64,000 nucleotides of DNA from JALJPB01 sp034111045 (GCA_034111045.1 JAWUYA010000072.1:1-64000); one strand, 5' to 3'; positions 53,751-63,885 are shown, counted from the stretch's first letter. The notes: generated from the sequence alone by a model not told the origin. A program made the numbers and translations.

Positions 53751-56390
53751 ATGTCAATTTTGGTTAGAAAAAAACACCTCCTCGCCCTGAGTATTACCGC
53801 CGCTTTGTTAACCGCGCCAAGTGTTAGCCTTTTTGCTGCCGAAGGAGTTGAAGAAGTTGAACGAATAGAAGTTACCGGCTCACATATTACTCGAAATGAT
53901 ATGGCGGGTCCTTCCCCTTTAACATCCTTGAGTGCAAAAGACATTGAAAACGCTGGTGTAACTGATTTAATCGGGTTGTTCACAAAACTACCTATTTCTG
54001 GCCAAGGTACATTTTCGACACAAGCAAACAGTAGTGATGATACTGCCAATGGTGGTTCAAGCGTCTCATTACGTGGCTTAGGTGCAGACTCAACACTCAT
54101 TCTTATTAATGGTCGTCGTGTCTCAGTATCGCCATTTGCCAAAAATATTGATACCGCCTTTGTTGATATCAATAATATTCCATTAGCAGCCATTAAACGC
54201 GTTGATATTTTAAAAGACGGAGCATCCGCTACTTATGGTTCTGATGCGATAGCCGGTGTTATCAATGTTATTTTAAAAGATGACTTTGATGGTGCTGAAA
54301 TCAGTGCTAAATATGGCGATACCGCAGACGGTGGTGGTGAAGAAAAAAATATCAGCATGGTTTGGGGTAACCAAACAGATAAAACGAGTCATACTTTTGT
54401 GTTAGATTATTTTTCTCGAGAAGAAGTACTTTATGGTGACCGTGACTATTCAAGTACATCAAATCAAGTTGGCCGTACAGGCCTTCCATATGCCGATGAC
54501 TTTAGAAGTTCTGCGGGTATTCCGGGGACTATCGCTTTAGCTGCTGACTCAACAAACAGATTACCTGATACCTTTGGTAATGATGTCTGTGCAGCAGAAG
54601 ATATTGTAGGAACTTTATGTCGCTATGATTATGCGCCTGTGATGACAATGATCCCAGCAACCGAACGAATTAGTTTTAATTATATGGGAAATTATGAAAT
54701 TAATAATAGTTTGGAAGCCTTTGTAGAGTTAAATGGTCAAAATGCAAAAACCACTATCCGTGGTGCTGGTAGCCCAAGCTTTAATGAATTATTTATGGCG
54801 GGTGATAATCCAAACCACCCAATGGCAAATTTACCTAATCATGAATATTATCAACAAGATTTAACCATGCGCCGAAGAATGGTTGATATTGGTAACCGTG
54901 AAAAAAATGTTGATTCAAATTATTACCGCACCATTTTAGGATTAAAAGGAGTGATTGATAATGAATGGCACTGGGAAGGAGCTTATAGTTATATTAAAAG
55001 CAGTGCTGTAGAGCGAGGCGTCGATGGTTTCCCTAATTCAAGGCGGGTTCAAGAAGCCATAGATAACGGTTCATGGAACCCTTTTGAGCCATCTTCAAAT
55101 AGTCAAGAAGCACTTGACTACATTGAAACACAAACCACACGTATTGGTAAATCTACTAATAAATCCCTTGATTTTAAAATATCAGGTCCGGTTATGGAGC
55201 TCAGTCATGGTGATTTAATGGTTGCAGTAGGTGCTGAGTATCGTGAAGAAAGTATCAGTGATAATCCTGATGATCAATTTTTACGAGGTGAAGTCTTTGG
55301 TACTGAAGCTACCAGAGCAAGTGGCCAACGAGATAACACAGCCATATTTGGTGAGCTAGGCCTGCCTTTGCTTGATACTTTAGAGGTACAACTTGCCGTA
55401 CGTCATGAAGACTATAGTGATTTTGGTACAACAACCGACCCTAAAGTTGCCTTTATTTGGAACCCCAGTGAAAGTTTGTCTTTGCGGGGATCAATTGGCA
55501 CCGCTTTTAGAGCGCCCTCTTTACATCAAATAGGTTTAGGTAGTACTGATGAATCTCCTACTTTAGTCGATAACGTACGCTGTGATGCTGTTGGAAACAT
55601 AAATAAAGCGTGTGACCCTCAAGAGTATACGGCAATATTAACGGGAAATGAGGACTTAGGCCCTGAAGAGTCAACCAGTTACAATGTTGGCGTTATTTAC
55701 CAATTAACTGAGAATATTGATTTTTCACTAGATTATTATAACTATGACATTGAAAATGTTATCACTAAAGATACTCAATATAAATTTGATACTCAGGGTA
55801 ATGACCCACTTGTCGTTGAGAGGCTACCGAGTAATATTGCTAACGATCCCGGTGAGGTTGTCCGCATTTTCGATAAATATGAAAATGTTGGTAATATTCA
55901 AACATCAGGTTTAGATTTTGATATCGGTTATAACCTTCAAAATACTGAGTTAGGTGATTTTAAATTTACTTATGTCCTAAATTATGTATTGGAATATGAA
56001 GATATTCGACCAAATTCAGATGGTTCAACTCGTGTTGATACCCAAGAAGGTGATTTTAAACAACCTGAATTTCGTTGGACTTTTTCAACGTCATGGATAA
56101 AAGAAGATTGGAACGCCAATTTAGCTATTAATTATGTGTCTGAATTTAAACAAGATGACTCAGTACGAATTCAAGGTGATGGTACTATCTTACCTGATAT
56201 AAAGGCTATGACTACCGTTGACACCACAGTTAACTATATCGGTCTAGAAGATACCACGTTAACACTCGGTGCCACTAACTTGTTTAACGAAAAACCACCG
56301 TACAGCTATCATGATTTTATGGGTTATGTCACCGATACACATAATGGTCAAGGCCGTTTCGTTTATTTGAAAGCGACTTATAGTTTTTAG
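53751..56390 (+). CDS. TonB-dependent outer-membrane receptor
   Basis: The protein has 879 residues. A signal peptide (about 1-29) is followed by a TonB box-like EVERIEVTGSHI, the plug domain (SVSLRGLGADSTLILINGRRV, DILKDGASATYGSDAIAGVINV) and a large beta-barrel ending in ...LKATYSF, with the terminal Phe of outer-membrane barrels. It imports a scarce substrate across the outer membrane using TonB energy. The substrate could be a siderophore, vitamin or glycan; nothing in the flanks decides. An exceptionally strong hairpin terminator follows. Confidence 0.93.
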   Translation: MSILVRKKHLLALSITAALLTAPSVSLFAAEGVEEVERIEVTGSHITRNDMAGPSPLTSLSAKDIENAGVTDLIGLFTKLPISGQGTFSTQANSSDDTANGGSSVSLRGLGADSTLILINGRRVSVSPFAKNIDTAFVDINNIPLAAIKRVDILKDGASATYGSDAIAGVINVILKDDFDGAEISAKYGDTADGGGEEKNISMVWGNQTDKTSHTFVLDYFSREEVLYGDRDYSSTSNQVGRTGLPYADDFRSSAGIPGTIALAADSTNRLPDTFGNDVCAAEDIVGTLCRYDYAPVMTMIPATERISFNYMGNYEINNSLEAFVELNGQNAKTTIRGAGSPSFNELFMAGDNPNHPMANLPNHEYYQQDLTMRRRMVDIGNREKNVDSNYYRTILGLKGVIDNEWHWEGAYSYIKSSAVERGVDGFPNSRRVQEAIDNGSWNPFEPSSNSQEALDYIETQTTRIGKSTNKSLDFKISGPVMELSHGDLMVAVGAEYREESISDNPDDQFLRGEVFGTEATRASGQRDNTAIFGELGLPLLDTLEVQLAVRHEDYSDFGTTTDPKVAFIWNPSESLSLRGSIGTAFRAPSLHQIGLGSTDESPTLVDNVRCDAVGNINKACDPQEYTAILTGNEDLGPEESTSYNVGVIYQLTENIDFSLDYYNYDIENVITKDTQYKFDTQGNDPLVVERLPSNIANDPGEVVRIFDKYENVGNIQTSGLDFDIGYNLQNTELGDFKFTYVLNYVLEYEDIRPNSDGSTRVDTQEGDFKQPEFRWTFSTSWIKEDWNANLAINYVSEFKQDDSVRIQGDGTILPDIKAMTTVDTTVNYIGLEDTTLTLGATNLFNEKPPYSYHDFMGYVTDTHNGQGRFVYLKATYSF

Positions 56391-56404
56391 TAGTAGGTCA
56401 ACTA

Positions 56405-56455
56405 TTAACAATAATTAAAAAAGCCGCGGTTAGCGGCTTTTTTAATTATTGTTAA
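56405..56455 (+). terminator. Strong terminator of the TonB receptor gene
   Basis: The arms 56405-56427 and 56433-56455 are perfectly complementary over 23 bp around GGTTA; the core is AAAAAAGCCGC/GCGGCTTTTTT. It could also terminate on the opposite strand. Confidence 0.93.
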
Positions 56456-56456
56456 C

Positions 56457-57027
56457 TGATGTTCACATACTTTTCATTAAATGATATTAAATATAAAAGC
56501 AGTGGAATGATTTTTTCAACTTGCGACAATTCAATCAACATCTTGATTTACTTCACCTTTAAATAACCACATCATTATTTTAACTATAAAACCCTACATT
56601 ATCATCGTGTTATAGGCACCCGACCATCACTCTCGATAAAAGAATATCGACATCAGTTGCGAATAAATTTATTGACAATTATTTATTTAAATCCAATCCT
56701 TTGGCATGGGATTTGCTATTAAAATTAATTTAGTATAATGTATATAAAATATTTATTGAGTTGTTGAGTTGTTAAACGGCATTTGTATTACTGCGGGTTT
56801 GTTCTACTTGATTAAATTTTATTGGTAAGGGGATTATAGTTTATAGCAGGAAATTTAGCTTTAATAGCTGAGCAAGTAATGGATTACAGATCAAGTAAAT
56901 AAAGAACTTAACTTTGAGTACCATTCGAAAAGTGGCATCAAAAATTTAGTCACGCTAGTCACACTAGTTTTACTATCGAATAAAGAGTTAAGTGTCGTAA
57001 CAAACTGTTTGAAGGATATATATTGTA
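56457..57027. other. Long leader/intergenic region before the pilus cluster
   Basis: About 570 AT-rich bases with no gene. A -10-like TATAAT at 56734-56739 (poor -35) would give a leader of roughly 280 nt. Short direct repeats include GAGTTGTT twice and CTAGTCAC twice. The long leader might carry regulation of the pilus operon. Confidence 0.4.
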
Positions 57028-57513
57028 ATGATGAAATTTAACATTAATGTTATCGCCCTTGTATCGGTAATTTTTACCAGTTTTAGTGGTATAGCTGCTA
57101 CCACTGATACTGTTGTGATCACAGCTACCGTGCAACCTATAATGTCAATTGGAATTGCTGGTGGCACTCCAAGCTTTAATATTACCCCTGAGACAGCTAT
57201 TACCGATCAAAATTTGGGTACCATCACCATCAACTCGAATATTGCTAATGGTTATGATGTTACCTTGACAGCTGCAAACTCAGCAGGGCTGAGAAATAGT
57301 GCTCCCGATGAAACTATTGCTTATACAGTCAAATACCAAGGTGGCAGTGCTATCACATTATCCACAAGTGCAACTAATGTTGAAAACGTAACCACACAAA
57401 CGGTCGGAGCTGAAGGAAGGTCATTAACTCTTAGCATAACGGGGCTTGAGAGTAAGGGGAGATCGGCAGAAGCATTTACCGATACAATTACAATAGCTAT
57501 TATAACCAAATAG
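57028..57513 (+). CDS. Pilin-like secreted subunit with donor-strand segment
   Basis: The protein has 161 residues: a signal peptide (about 1-23, ending SGIAA), then an alternating hydrophobic stretch DTVVITATVQP that resembles the N-terminal donor strand of chaperone-usher pilins, then a beta-rich, Ser/Thr-rich domain. No cysteine is present. It is homologous to the subunit encoded at the end of this cluster (shared pattern FNITPxxAIxxQxxGTITIN). It is probably the structural subunit. GAAGGA lies somewhat far (11 bases) from the ATG; a second ATG directly follows. Confidence 0.75.
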   Translation: MMKFNINVIALVSVIFTSFSGIAATTDTVVITATVQPIMSIGIAGGTPSFNITPETAITDQNLGTITINSNIANGYDVTLTAANSAGLRNSAPDETIAYTVKYQGGSAITLSTSATNVENVTTQTVGAEGRSLTLSITGLESKGRSAEAFTDTITIAIITK

Positions 57514-57607
57514 CTGATAAGTTAATAATACATATCATAGACTCGCTGCTCTAAGAAAATCGATCTCTATTTAATTAATACAGTGATGCGAGTCATAGAG
57601 GAAGTCA

Positions 57608-58426
57608 ATGCGGACATACCATCAGTTGTTATCACAATCAAAAACATCTGTTATTGATATTTTATTTGGCTTGATATTTACCATATTATTAACGTCCTCT
57701 AAGGTACATGCAGGCATAAGCGTTAGTCCGCTTTCTGCAACATTAAACCTTAAAGATGGGCGAACTCATCTACTAACAGTAAGTAACACTAATCCAAGCC
57801 AGCCGGTAGCTATAAGAGTTAAGGCACTCGCTTGGCAACTCGATCAACAAGGCAAAGATATTCGTCGCCCCACCAATGATTTAGTTTTTTTCCCAATGCA
57901 GTTTATTTTACCTGGGGGAGCTAGACGTGCCATTAGAATTGGCCCACGAGATCATATTGCTCCAGCGCTTGAGCTAAGTTACCGCGTGATGGTGCAAGAA
58001 GTACCCGTTGATTTACAAGGTAAAAACCAAGTTCATACAGGTGTCAAGCTTATCACATCTTATGCAACGGCTTTTTATATTGCACCAAATAAACCCCAGT
58101 CAAAACTGGCTATTACAAAAACAACAGTAAACCAAAAACAGCTTAATTTCACCCTGATAAATAGCGGTAATGCTCATACTCACCTGCGAAAATTATCAAT
58201 AATGATATTACAAGGTGATCTGGAATATCTCATTGATGACCCTCAAGCATTAAAAAGCATATATAACGAAAATCTGCTGTCGAAGGCACAACGACATTTT
58301 ACATATTTTTGGCCTGAGGCTTTACGTAAATCTATTGATATGCAAGCACCAATGGTATTAACATTAACAGTTAACTGCGAGTCTTGCGGAGGTATACCTA
58401 CCGTTCTTAATGCTAATATTCCTTAG
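57608..58426 (+). CDS. Periplasmic pilus chaperone (PapD-like)
   Basis: The protein has 272 residues. A long signal region (ending VHA near 35) precedes an immunoglobulin-like chaperone: GISVSPLSATLNLKDGRTHLLTVSN, the G1-strand region DLVFFPMQFILPGGARRAIRIGPR and ELSYRVMVQEVPV. The FFP-x-LPGG-x-RRAIRIG pattern resembles the archaic (sigma-type) chaperones. It holds subunits in the periplasm and delivers them to the usher. GAGGAAG lies before the ATG. Confidence 0.88.
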   Translation: MRTYHQLLSQSKTSVIDILFGLIFTILLTSSKVHAGISVSPLSATLNLKDGRTHLLTVSNTNPSQPVAIRVKALAWQLDQQGKDIRRPTNDLVFFPMQFILPGGARRAIRIGPRDHIAPALELSYRVMVQEVPVDLQGKNQVHTGVKLITSYATAFYIAPNKPQSKLAITKTTVNQKQLNFTLINSGNAHTHLRKLSIMILQGDLEYLIDDPQALKSIYNENLLSKAQRHFTYFWPEALRKSIDMQAPMVLTLTVNCESCGGIPTVLNANIP

Positions 58427-58442
58427 TTATAGGCACTCATTA

Positions 58443-60926
58443 ATGGTATTACCTAGACACCGCCCCTTTATTTCATTATTAAGTCGATTATTGCTGTTAT
58501 CGATAATATTGCCAGAATATGCTAATGCCATACAAACGATGCCTGTTGATACTAGCGAGAACAAACCAACAAAAAATCATGCTTTATGGCATAAATTCAA
58601 TCGTCCAGTTGATACAAGGCCAGCCAGCCAGGAAGTCATCGTTCCCATATATATCAATGGACAATTACTAGGGGAAATTCATGCCATCATTGCTGACAAT
58701 CCGACACACAGTACTATTATCCTTGAGACGTTAAATAAATTCCTTACTCCCTTTATGACTGCCCGTCTATCGAGACAAATAAAAACACGTTCAATGCATT
58801 CAAAAACAATAAATTTCAAAGAGTTATCTGATATTGGCTTGCAACTAACATTTGATGCCGAGAATATTATATTACGTGTTAGCTTAGATCCTATTATCCG
58901 CAAGCCCCAACGATATAATCTACACACGCATCAACAACAACAAGAAAGCACTAATACCACTCCCAATGCTAAGGTTAGTGGTGCGTTAGATTATTTTATC
59001 TCCGGCGGCTGGATTAATGATAAAAAACAGCCGGTTAAAGTAGAATTCGATGGCCATATCAATATCAAGAGCTGGGTGTTGCAAAACCGTCATAGTTATC
59101 TAACAGATCAAAGAAATCATTGGCAACGCCGTCAGACTTTATTAACACACGATTGGCCAGATAAATTGACTAGACTAAGTGTTGGCGATTTAAATCCTCC
59201 AAGAGTCGGTTTTATGGGCAGTCGCCAAGTTTCAGGGTTATCATATGGCACATTATTCGAATTACAGCCTCAATTAGTTAATTACCCCATTTCCGAAGAA
59301 GATTTTTATCTTGAGCAAGACGCCAGAGTAGAGGTTTTTATCGACAATCAACTCATTAGTAGACGCAATTTAACTGCAGGGCGGCATAATATTTATGATC
59401 TTCCACTCATTGATGGCGTCAACCAAGTAGAACTAAAGATCACTGACGCGCTAGGTCGTCAACAAACGTTACGTTTTTTCGAAACACAAGACCAAAGATT
59501 ATTGCTTCCAGGTCTGAGCAAATATTCTATATCATTTGGAGTACCCAGAAGTACTGGAAATCAAGGCATAGAATATAATAATGACAACCCTATGCTATCA
59601 GCATTTTATCGTTATGGTTGGTATGAAGATATTACCGTAGGTAGTTGGTTAGAATTGAGTAAAGATATACTGGGGCTAGGAATAACCGGTATAAGTAATC
59701 AAGTCTATGGTGCTTTAACCGGCGAATTTGCCCTGAGCAACAGTAATGGTTTAGTAGGTCAAGCCATTCGCTTAGGCTATCGCTATCGAACGCGACAATG
59801 GACCTTTGATACCGAATGGAGTTGGCAAGATGCAGATTTTGCCACACTTGGCCAAACTCCAGAAGCGAAGAATCCACATAATAATGTACGTTTTGGCATA
59901 ACCTTACCTAAAATAGGTCAATGGTCGAGCAACATCTCCATTAGTCATAGCAGACAATGGCAAGGTAATAATAAATCGTCTAAACGGTTAACCTTTAGCC
60001 GAACCTTTGCGAAAGACTGGCGTTTGTCGGTAAATATTTCCCATTTTAATGCCCTGTCAGAGCAAGAGTCTTTCATGGGTTTGCAGTTTTATTGGAATCC
60101 TATGGGTAGCAGACATCAAGCTAATGGTAGCTATAGCAGCAATAAAAAAGGCAGTAGTGCTGATTATAGTTACCGCCGTGAGGGTGAATTAGGCATGGAT
60201 TTTAGGGCCGGATTACAAGATAACATTAGTGAAAACCAACAACGAGCTGACATCAATTATGTTTCTCCAAAAGTAACCAGTAGAGTAAGCTTCAACCACG
60301 AAAGGTCGTCAACAGCTATTTCCAAAAACACACAGAGATTTACATTGGGCTCTGCCGTTGCCTTTGCCGATGGTCACTGGGCGACAAGCCGACCATTACG
60401 TGGCCAACCTTTTGCTATATTTTCTGGCAAGTCTAACCTGTTAAATACCAAAATTGGCATCACTCGTGGCGGAGGGATAACGCCAACGGCTTTCTTAAAT
60501 GGAGCAGAAAATACGAGCATAATGCCAGGCCTTAGTGCTTACTACGCTAACCAACTCAATCTTGACCTTCAAGATGTTCCAATGGAAATGCAAATACGCC
60601 AAGAACAATTCAATGTAAAACCAGCATACCGCAGTGCGGTAGTGCTTGAAGTAGGTGCAGAAGGAGGCGTTTATGTAACAACAACCTTACTCGGCCCCTT
60701 AGGTCAGCCTATAATCCATAAAGTTGTCAACATACTGCCAATGTCTGGCGTATCCCCTATATTATCTTTTACCGACGAAGCAGGTTTAACCCTAATAGAA
60801 GGATTAGCCGCAGGTAATTATGATATTTTGGTGCCTGGCACGATAGATTTAACAGCAACATTCTCGATACCTGAAGGCATTCAAGGCAGGCTGTCGCTAA
60901 GCCCAATAACACTCACCGAAAGGTAA
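58443..60926 (+). CDS. Outer-membrane usher for pilus assembly
   Basis: The protein has about 827 residues. A signal peptide (MVLPRHRPFISLLSRLLLLS, ending ANA) is followed by an N-terminal domain with VIVPIYINGQLLGEIHAI, a long beta-barrel, and a plug/C-terminal region (DVPMEMQIRQEQFNVKPAYRSAVVLEVGAEG). Ushers secrete and polymerise pilin subunits. The start at 58443 gives a clean signal peptide; an in-frame ATG at 58410 would overlap the chaperone end by 17 bases. The barrel is of usual usher length. Confidence 0.88.
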   Translation: MVLPRHRPFISLLSRLLLLSIILPEYANAIQTMPVDTSENKPTKNHALWHKFNRPVDTRPASQEVIVPIYINGQLLGEIHAIIADNPTHSTIILETLNKFLTPFMTARLSRQIKTRSMHSKTINFKELSDIGLQLTFDAENIILRVSLDPIIRKPQRYNLHTHQQQQESTNTTPNAKVSGALDYFISGGWINDKKQPVKVEFDGHINIKSWVLQNRHSYLTDQRNHWQRRQTLLTHDWPDKLTRLSVGDLNPPRVGFMGSRQVSGLSYGTLFELQPQLVNYPISEEDFYLEQDARVEVFIDNQLISRRNLTAGRHNIYDLPLIDGVNQVELKITDALGRQQTLRFFETQDQRLLLPGLSKYSISFGVPRSTGNQGIEYNNDNPMLSAFYRYGWYEDITVGSWLELSKDILGLGITGISNQVYGALTGEFALSNSNGLVGQAIRLGYRYRTRQWTFDTEWSWQDADFATLGQTPEAKNPHNNVRFGITLPKIGQWSSNISISHSRQWQGNNKSSKRLTFSRTFAKDWRLSVNISHFNALSEQESFMGLQFYWNPMGSRHQANGSYSSNKKGSSADYSYRREGELGMDFRAGLQDNISENQQRADINYVSPKVTSRVSFNHERSSTAISKNTQRFTLGSAVAFADGHWATSRPLRGQPFAIFSGKSNLLNTKIGITRGGGITPTAFLNGAENTSIMPGLSAYYANQLNLDLQDVPMEMQIRQEQFNVKPAYRSAVVLEVGAEGGVYVTTTLLGPLGQPIIHKVVNILPMSGVSPILSFTDEAGLTLIEGLAAGNYDILVPGTIDLTATFSIPEGIQGRLSLSPITLTER

Positions 60927-60933
60927 AATACAA

Positions 60934-61377
60934 ATGATAATTACCCATTCTAATTTGCGTCCACTATTGTTTATACTACCTGTTTTTTTGTTATGTTTAG
61001 TTATATCTCCTTTGGCTTTGGCATCAGTCAATGTCAGTATATCGTCAGCAGGTGGTTTCAATATTACGCCTAACGATGCCTTAATTAACCAAGCTGTTGG
61101 TACTATTACTATTAACGCCGATGAAAATTATAACCTTACATTAAAAGATGATAGCAACGGATTATTGGTAAACGGCAGCAATAATATGGCTTATACCGTA
61201 AGTTACAATAGTGCTGCTAATATTACCCTATCAACCAATCCAATCAGTGTCGAAACAGGCACTAATGTCACTGGAGGTAGTCGCTCCTTGTCAGTATCTA
61301 TTTCAGCAGCAGCCAGTAAAGGAGTTCCAGCAGGAGCATACAGCGCTAATGTTATTGTTGAAATACTTGCCCAATAA
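60934..61377 (+). CDS. Second pilin-like subunit, apparently without a donor strand
   Basis: The protein has 147 residues: a signal peptide (about 1-30, ending LALA) and a beta-rich domain homologous to the first subunit, with the core GGFNITPNDALINQAVGTITIN. Compared with the first subunit its mature N-terminus begins about 14 residues later, so the alternating hydrophobic donor strand is missing. No cysteine is present after cleavage. Such a subunit could only sit at the pilus tip or cap, or be a free surface protein. AGGTAAAATACAA precedes the ATG. Confidence 0.72.
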   Translation: MIITHSNLRPLLFILPVFLLCLVISPLALASVNVSISSAGGFNITPNDALINQAVGTITINADENYNLTLKDDSNGLLVNGSNNMAYTVSYNSAANITLSTNPISVETGTNVTGGSRSLSVSISAAASKGVPAGAYSANVIVEILAQ

Positions 61378-61850
61378 TCTATCGATAACCGATTAACGCT
61401 ACTTTAAATCCCCCACGACTAATTATTATCGATGTTCAAACGTTAGCTTATAGTTTTGGGGCATATCTTATTACTACGTTTACCACTCTTTAGGTTTTTT
61501 ATAACAGCTTTTAATGTGTCCATTTTCACTATTTTTGTTAAATTAAATTGATTGACTAAACCTTTTGAGCTAATCATCATTAAACTAATTAAGAAACTAA
61601 TATCCTAAATAGCCTATGGTGTTCCCTACTCTCATTATTTTCAAGGATATCTAAGATTGTAAACAAACCGTAATACTTGAGTTATATTTATAAAGCGATT
61701 AACATTAAAACAATAACTATTAGTCGTTGAATGCAAAATAATGACTATGTTATACTCCTTGTTAATACATGTATGAAAAAAATAAAATCTTTATAAGATT
61801 CTATTTCTTATCTACCCAAACTACCCTCTGTAAAGCTCACTATAAATTTT
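61378..61850. other. Intergenic region with iadA-cphB promoter
   Basis: About 470 AT-rich bases with no gene. The right part holds the iadA promoter (61727-61756), a palindrome ATACATGTAT (61765-61774) at the predicted start and a short hairpin AATCTT-TAT-AAGATT (61786-61800) in the leader. No clear terminator for the pilus cluster is seen. Confidence 0.45.
61727..61756 (+). promoter_or_regulatory. Sigma70-like promoter of the iadA-cphB pair
   Basis: TTGAAT and TATACT are separated by 18 bases, giving a start near 61763 and an 88-nt leader to the iadA ATG. The palindrome ATACATGTAT overlaps the start and may be an operator. Confidence 0.5.
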
Positions 61851-63017
61851 ATGATGTCACTTTTAAAAAATGTCAACCTTTATGCTCCTCAGCCTATGGG
61901 GCAAAAAGATGTACTTATTGTTGGCGGAAAAATAGCTAAAATACTCACCTGTTCTGAACGTCATCAAATACCGGGAGATTGGCCCGTTGAAATTATTGAT
62001 TTTAATGGCGCTACATTAATTCCAGGTTTTATTGATAGTCATGCCCATATTACTGGCGGTGGTGGCGAAGCAGGTTTTTCTACTCAAGTACCTCCCGTAC
62101 CGTTAACAGATTTTACCCACGCAGGCGTTACTACTGTCGTTGGACTTTTAGGCACTGACGATACTACCCGTAGTATTGAAAGTTTAGTCAGCCGTGTTTA
62201 TGGCTTGCGAGAAGAAGGTTTGTCAGCGTATTGTTGGACAGGCGGATATCATTATCCATTAACAACATTGACCGGTACGGCAAAAAAAGATATTACTTTT
62301 TTAGAGCCCGTGATCGGCATTGGTGAATTTGCCATTAGCGATCACCGCTCAAGCCAACCAACATTTGAAGAAGTAATAAAGCTGGCGAGTGAAGCCCATG
62401 TTGCTGGTTTACTTACCGGAAAAGCTGGCATTATTCATTTTCATTTGGGTGATGGTGACCGTAAATTACAATTGATAGAGCGAGCGATTAGTGAAACTGA
62501 AATTCCAGCCCGGGTATTTAACCCAACACACGTCAATAGAAATAAACCTTTATTTGAAGACAGTTGTCAATTATTAACACTAGGCTGCTATATCGACATA
62601 ACAGCCTTTCCAAAAGGAACCGCTGACCCAGGCCTTGAAGCATACGACGCTATCGCCATTGCCGTAGAAAATAAACTAGCTTTAGAAAAAATTACAGTTA
62701 GCTCAGACGGAGGAGGATGCTTACCTTGCTTTGATGGCCAAGGCGAGCTCCTACATATGGATTTTGGCCGAGCCAGTACATTACTAGAAACGTTACAAGA
62801 AACGTTGAATTTAGGCATAGCACTGGAAAAAGTACTGCCGATGTTCACCCAGAACGTAGCCAACCTTTTGCGTTTTAAAACAAAAGGTCAAATAGCCGCT
62901 AATTTCGACGCAGATTTGGTGGTACTAAACAAACAATTTGAAATCACTGATGTTATGGCCAAAGGTGTTTGGCATAAACGCGATAACCAAACAGTGATTT
63001 GTGGAACTTTTGAATAG
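61851..63017 (+). CDS. iadA: Isoaspartyl dipeptidase
   Basis: The protein has 388 residues of the amidohydrolase superfamily. Metal ligands H64-x-H66 lie in IDSHAHITGG, and further conserved parts are AISDHRSS, NPTHVNRNKPLF and VSSDGGG. It hydrolyses beta-aspartyl dipeptides such as beta-Asp-Arg, the product of cyanophycin cleavage. The residue two before AISDHR is Glu159, where my memory of the E. coli enzyme has the metal-bridging Lys. It lies eight bases upstream of cphB, so the two form an operon. A second ATG directly follows the first. Confidence 0.9.
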   Translation: MMSLLKNVNLYAPQPMGQKDVLIVGGKIAKILTCSERHQIPGDWPVEIIDFNGATLIPGFIDSHAHITGGGGEAGFSTQVPPVPLTDFTHAGVTTVVGLLGTDDTTRSIESLVSRVYGLREEGLSAYCWTGGYHYPLTTLTGTAKKDITFLEPVIGIGEFAISDHRSSQPTFEEVIKLASEAHVAGLLTGKAGIIHFHLGDGDRKLQLIERAISETEIPARVFNPTHVNRNKPLFEDSCQLLTLGCYIDITAFPKGTADPGLEAYDAIAIAVENKLALEKITVSSDGGGCLPCFDGQGELLHMDFGRASTLLETLQETLNLGIALEKVLPMFTQNVANLLRFKTKGQIAANFDADLVVLNKQFEITDVMAKGVWHKRDNQTVICGTFE

Positions 63018-63025
63018 AGGTAAAT

Positions 63026-63847
63026 ATGTGTCCAGCTAAAACGGTTAATGGTCAACAACGTGGTTTTGTTATTCCTATTGGTGGAGCAGAAGAGCGTATT
63101 GACGATCCAATAATTTTACAACGTTTCGTTGAATTATGTGGCGGTGATAATGCTAATATCGTTATTATTCCTACCGCCTCACAACTTGAAGAAACAGGTC
63201 CTAATTATGAAAAAACATTTTCAGATTTAGGCGCAAAAGTCGCTTTATCTCTTAATATAAATACAAGAGAAGATGCGCAACGTACAGATTATATTGAGAT
63301 TTTAGAAAATGCGACGGGTATTTTTATGACCGGTGGTAACCAACTTCGCTTATCTACCATTATCGGTGGCACCGCTGTGGCACAAAGTATTCGACGATTA
63401 AATGCTGTAGGGGTGCATGTTGCCGGTACCTCGGCTGGTGCGGCGATCATGCCTGAACATATGATTGCTGGTGGCGCTACAGGCGCACTACCAAACGAAC
63501 AAGGCGTTACTTTTGCACCGGGTTTGGGGCTATTAAGTAAGGTTATATTAGATCAACCCTTTAGCCAACGTAACCGCTTAGGTCGATTGCTGTCAGCTGT
63601 TTCTTATAATCCTTTTGCCTCAGGCTTAGGTATTTGTGAAAACACCGCTGCATTTATTGGCCCCGACAGTGTATTAGAAGTTGTTGGCAATGGTAGCATT
63701 ACTGTTGTTGACCCTTCTGAACTTCAACACAGTTCAATGGCTGAAGCGCGCCGTGGTGACTCTATTACATTAATAGGTATAAAATTACACATGTTAGCTC
63801 AAGGCGCTAAGTATTGTTTAAATACCCGAGTTGCTTCACCAAAATAA
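63026..63847 (+). CDS. cphB: Cyanophycinase
   Basis: The protein has 273 residues of peptidase family S51. The nucleophile Ser136 lies in HVAGTSAGAAIM, preceded by VIPIGGAEERI and FMTGGNQLRLS. It cleaves cyanophycin (poly-Asp with Arg side chains) to beta-Asp-Arg dipeptides in the cytoplasm, which the adjacent isoaspartyl dipeptidase can split. AGAGG lies before the ATG. A cyanophycin synthetase, if present, would be beyond the right edge. Confidence 0.92.
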   Translation: MCPAKTVNGQQRGFVIPIGGAEERIDDPIILQRFVELCGGDNANIVIIPTASQLEETGPNYEKTFSDLGAKVALSLNINTREDAQRTDYIEILENATGIFMTGGNQLRLSTIIGGTAVAQSIRRLNAVGVHVAGTSAGAAIMPEHMIAGGATGALPNEQGVTFAPGLGLLSKVILDQPFSQRNRLGRLLSAVSYNPFASGLGICENTAAFIGPDSVLEVVGNGSITVVDPSELQHSSMAEARRGDSITLIGIKLHMLAQGAKYCLNTRVASPK

Positions 63848-63885
63848 CTAAAGTTAATAAAATAACCCATTGTTTTCATTATACT

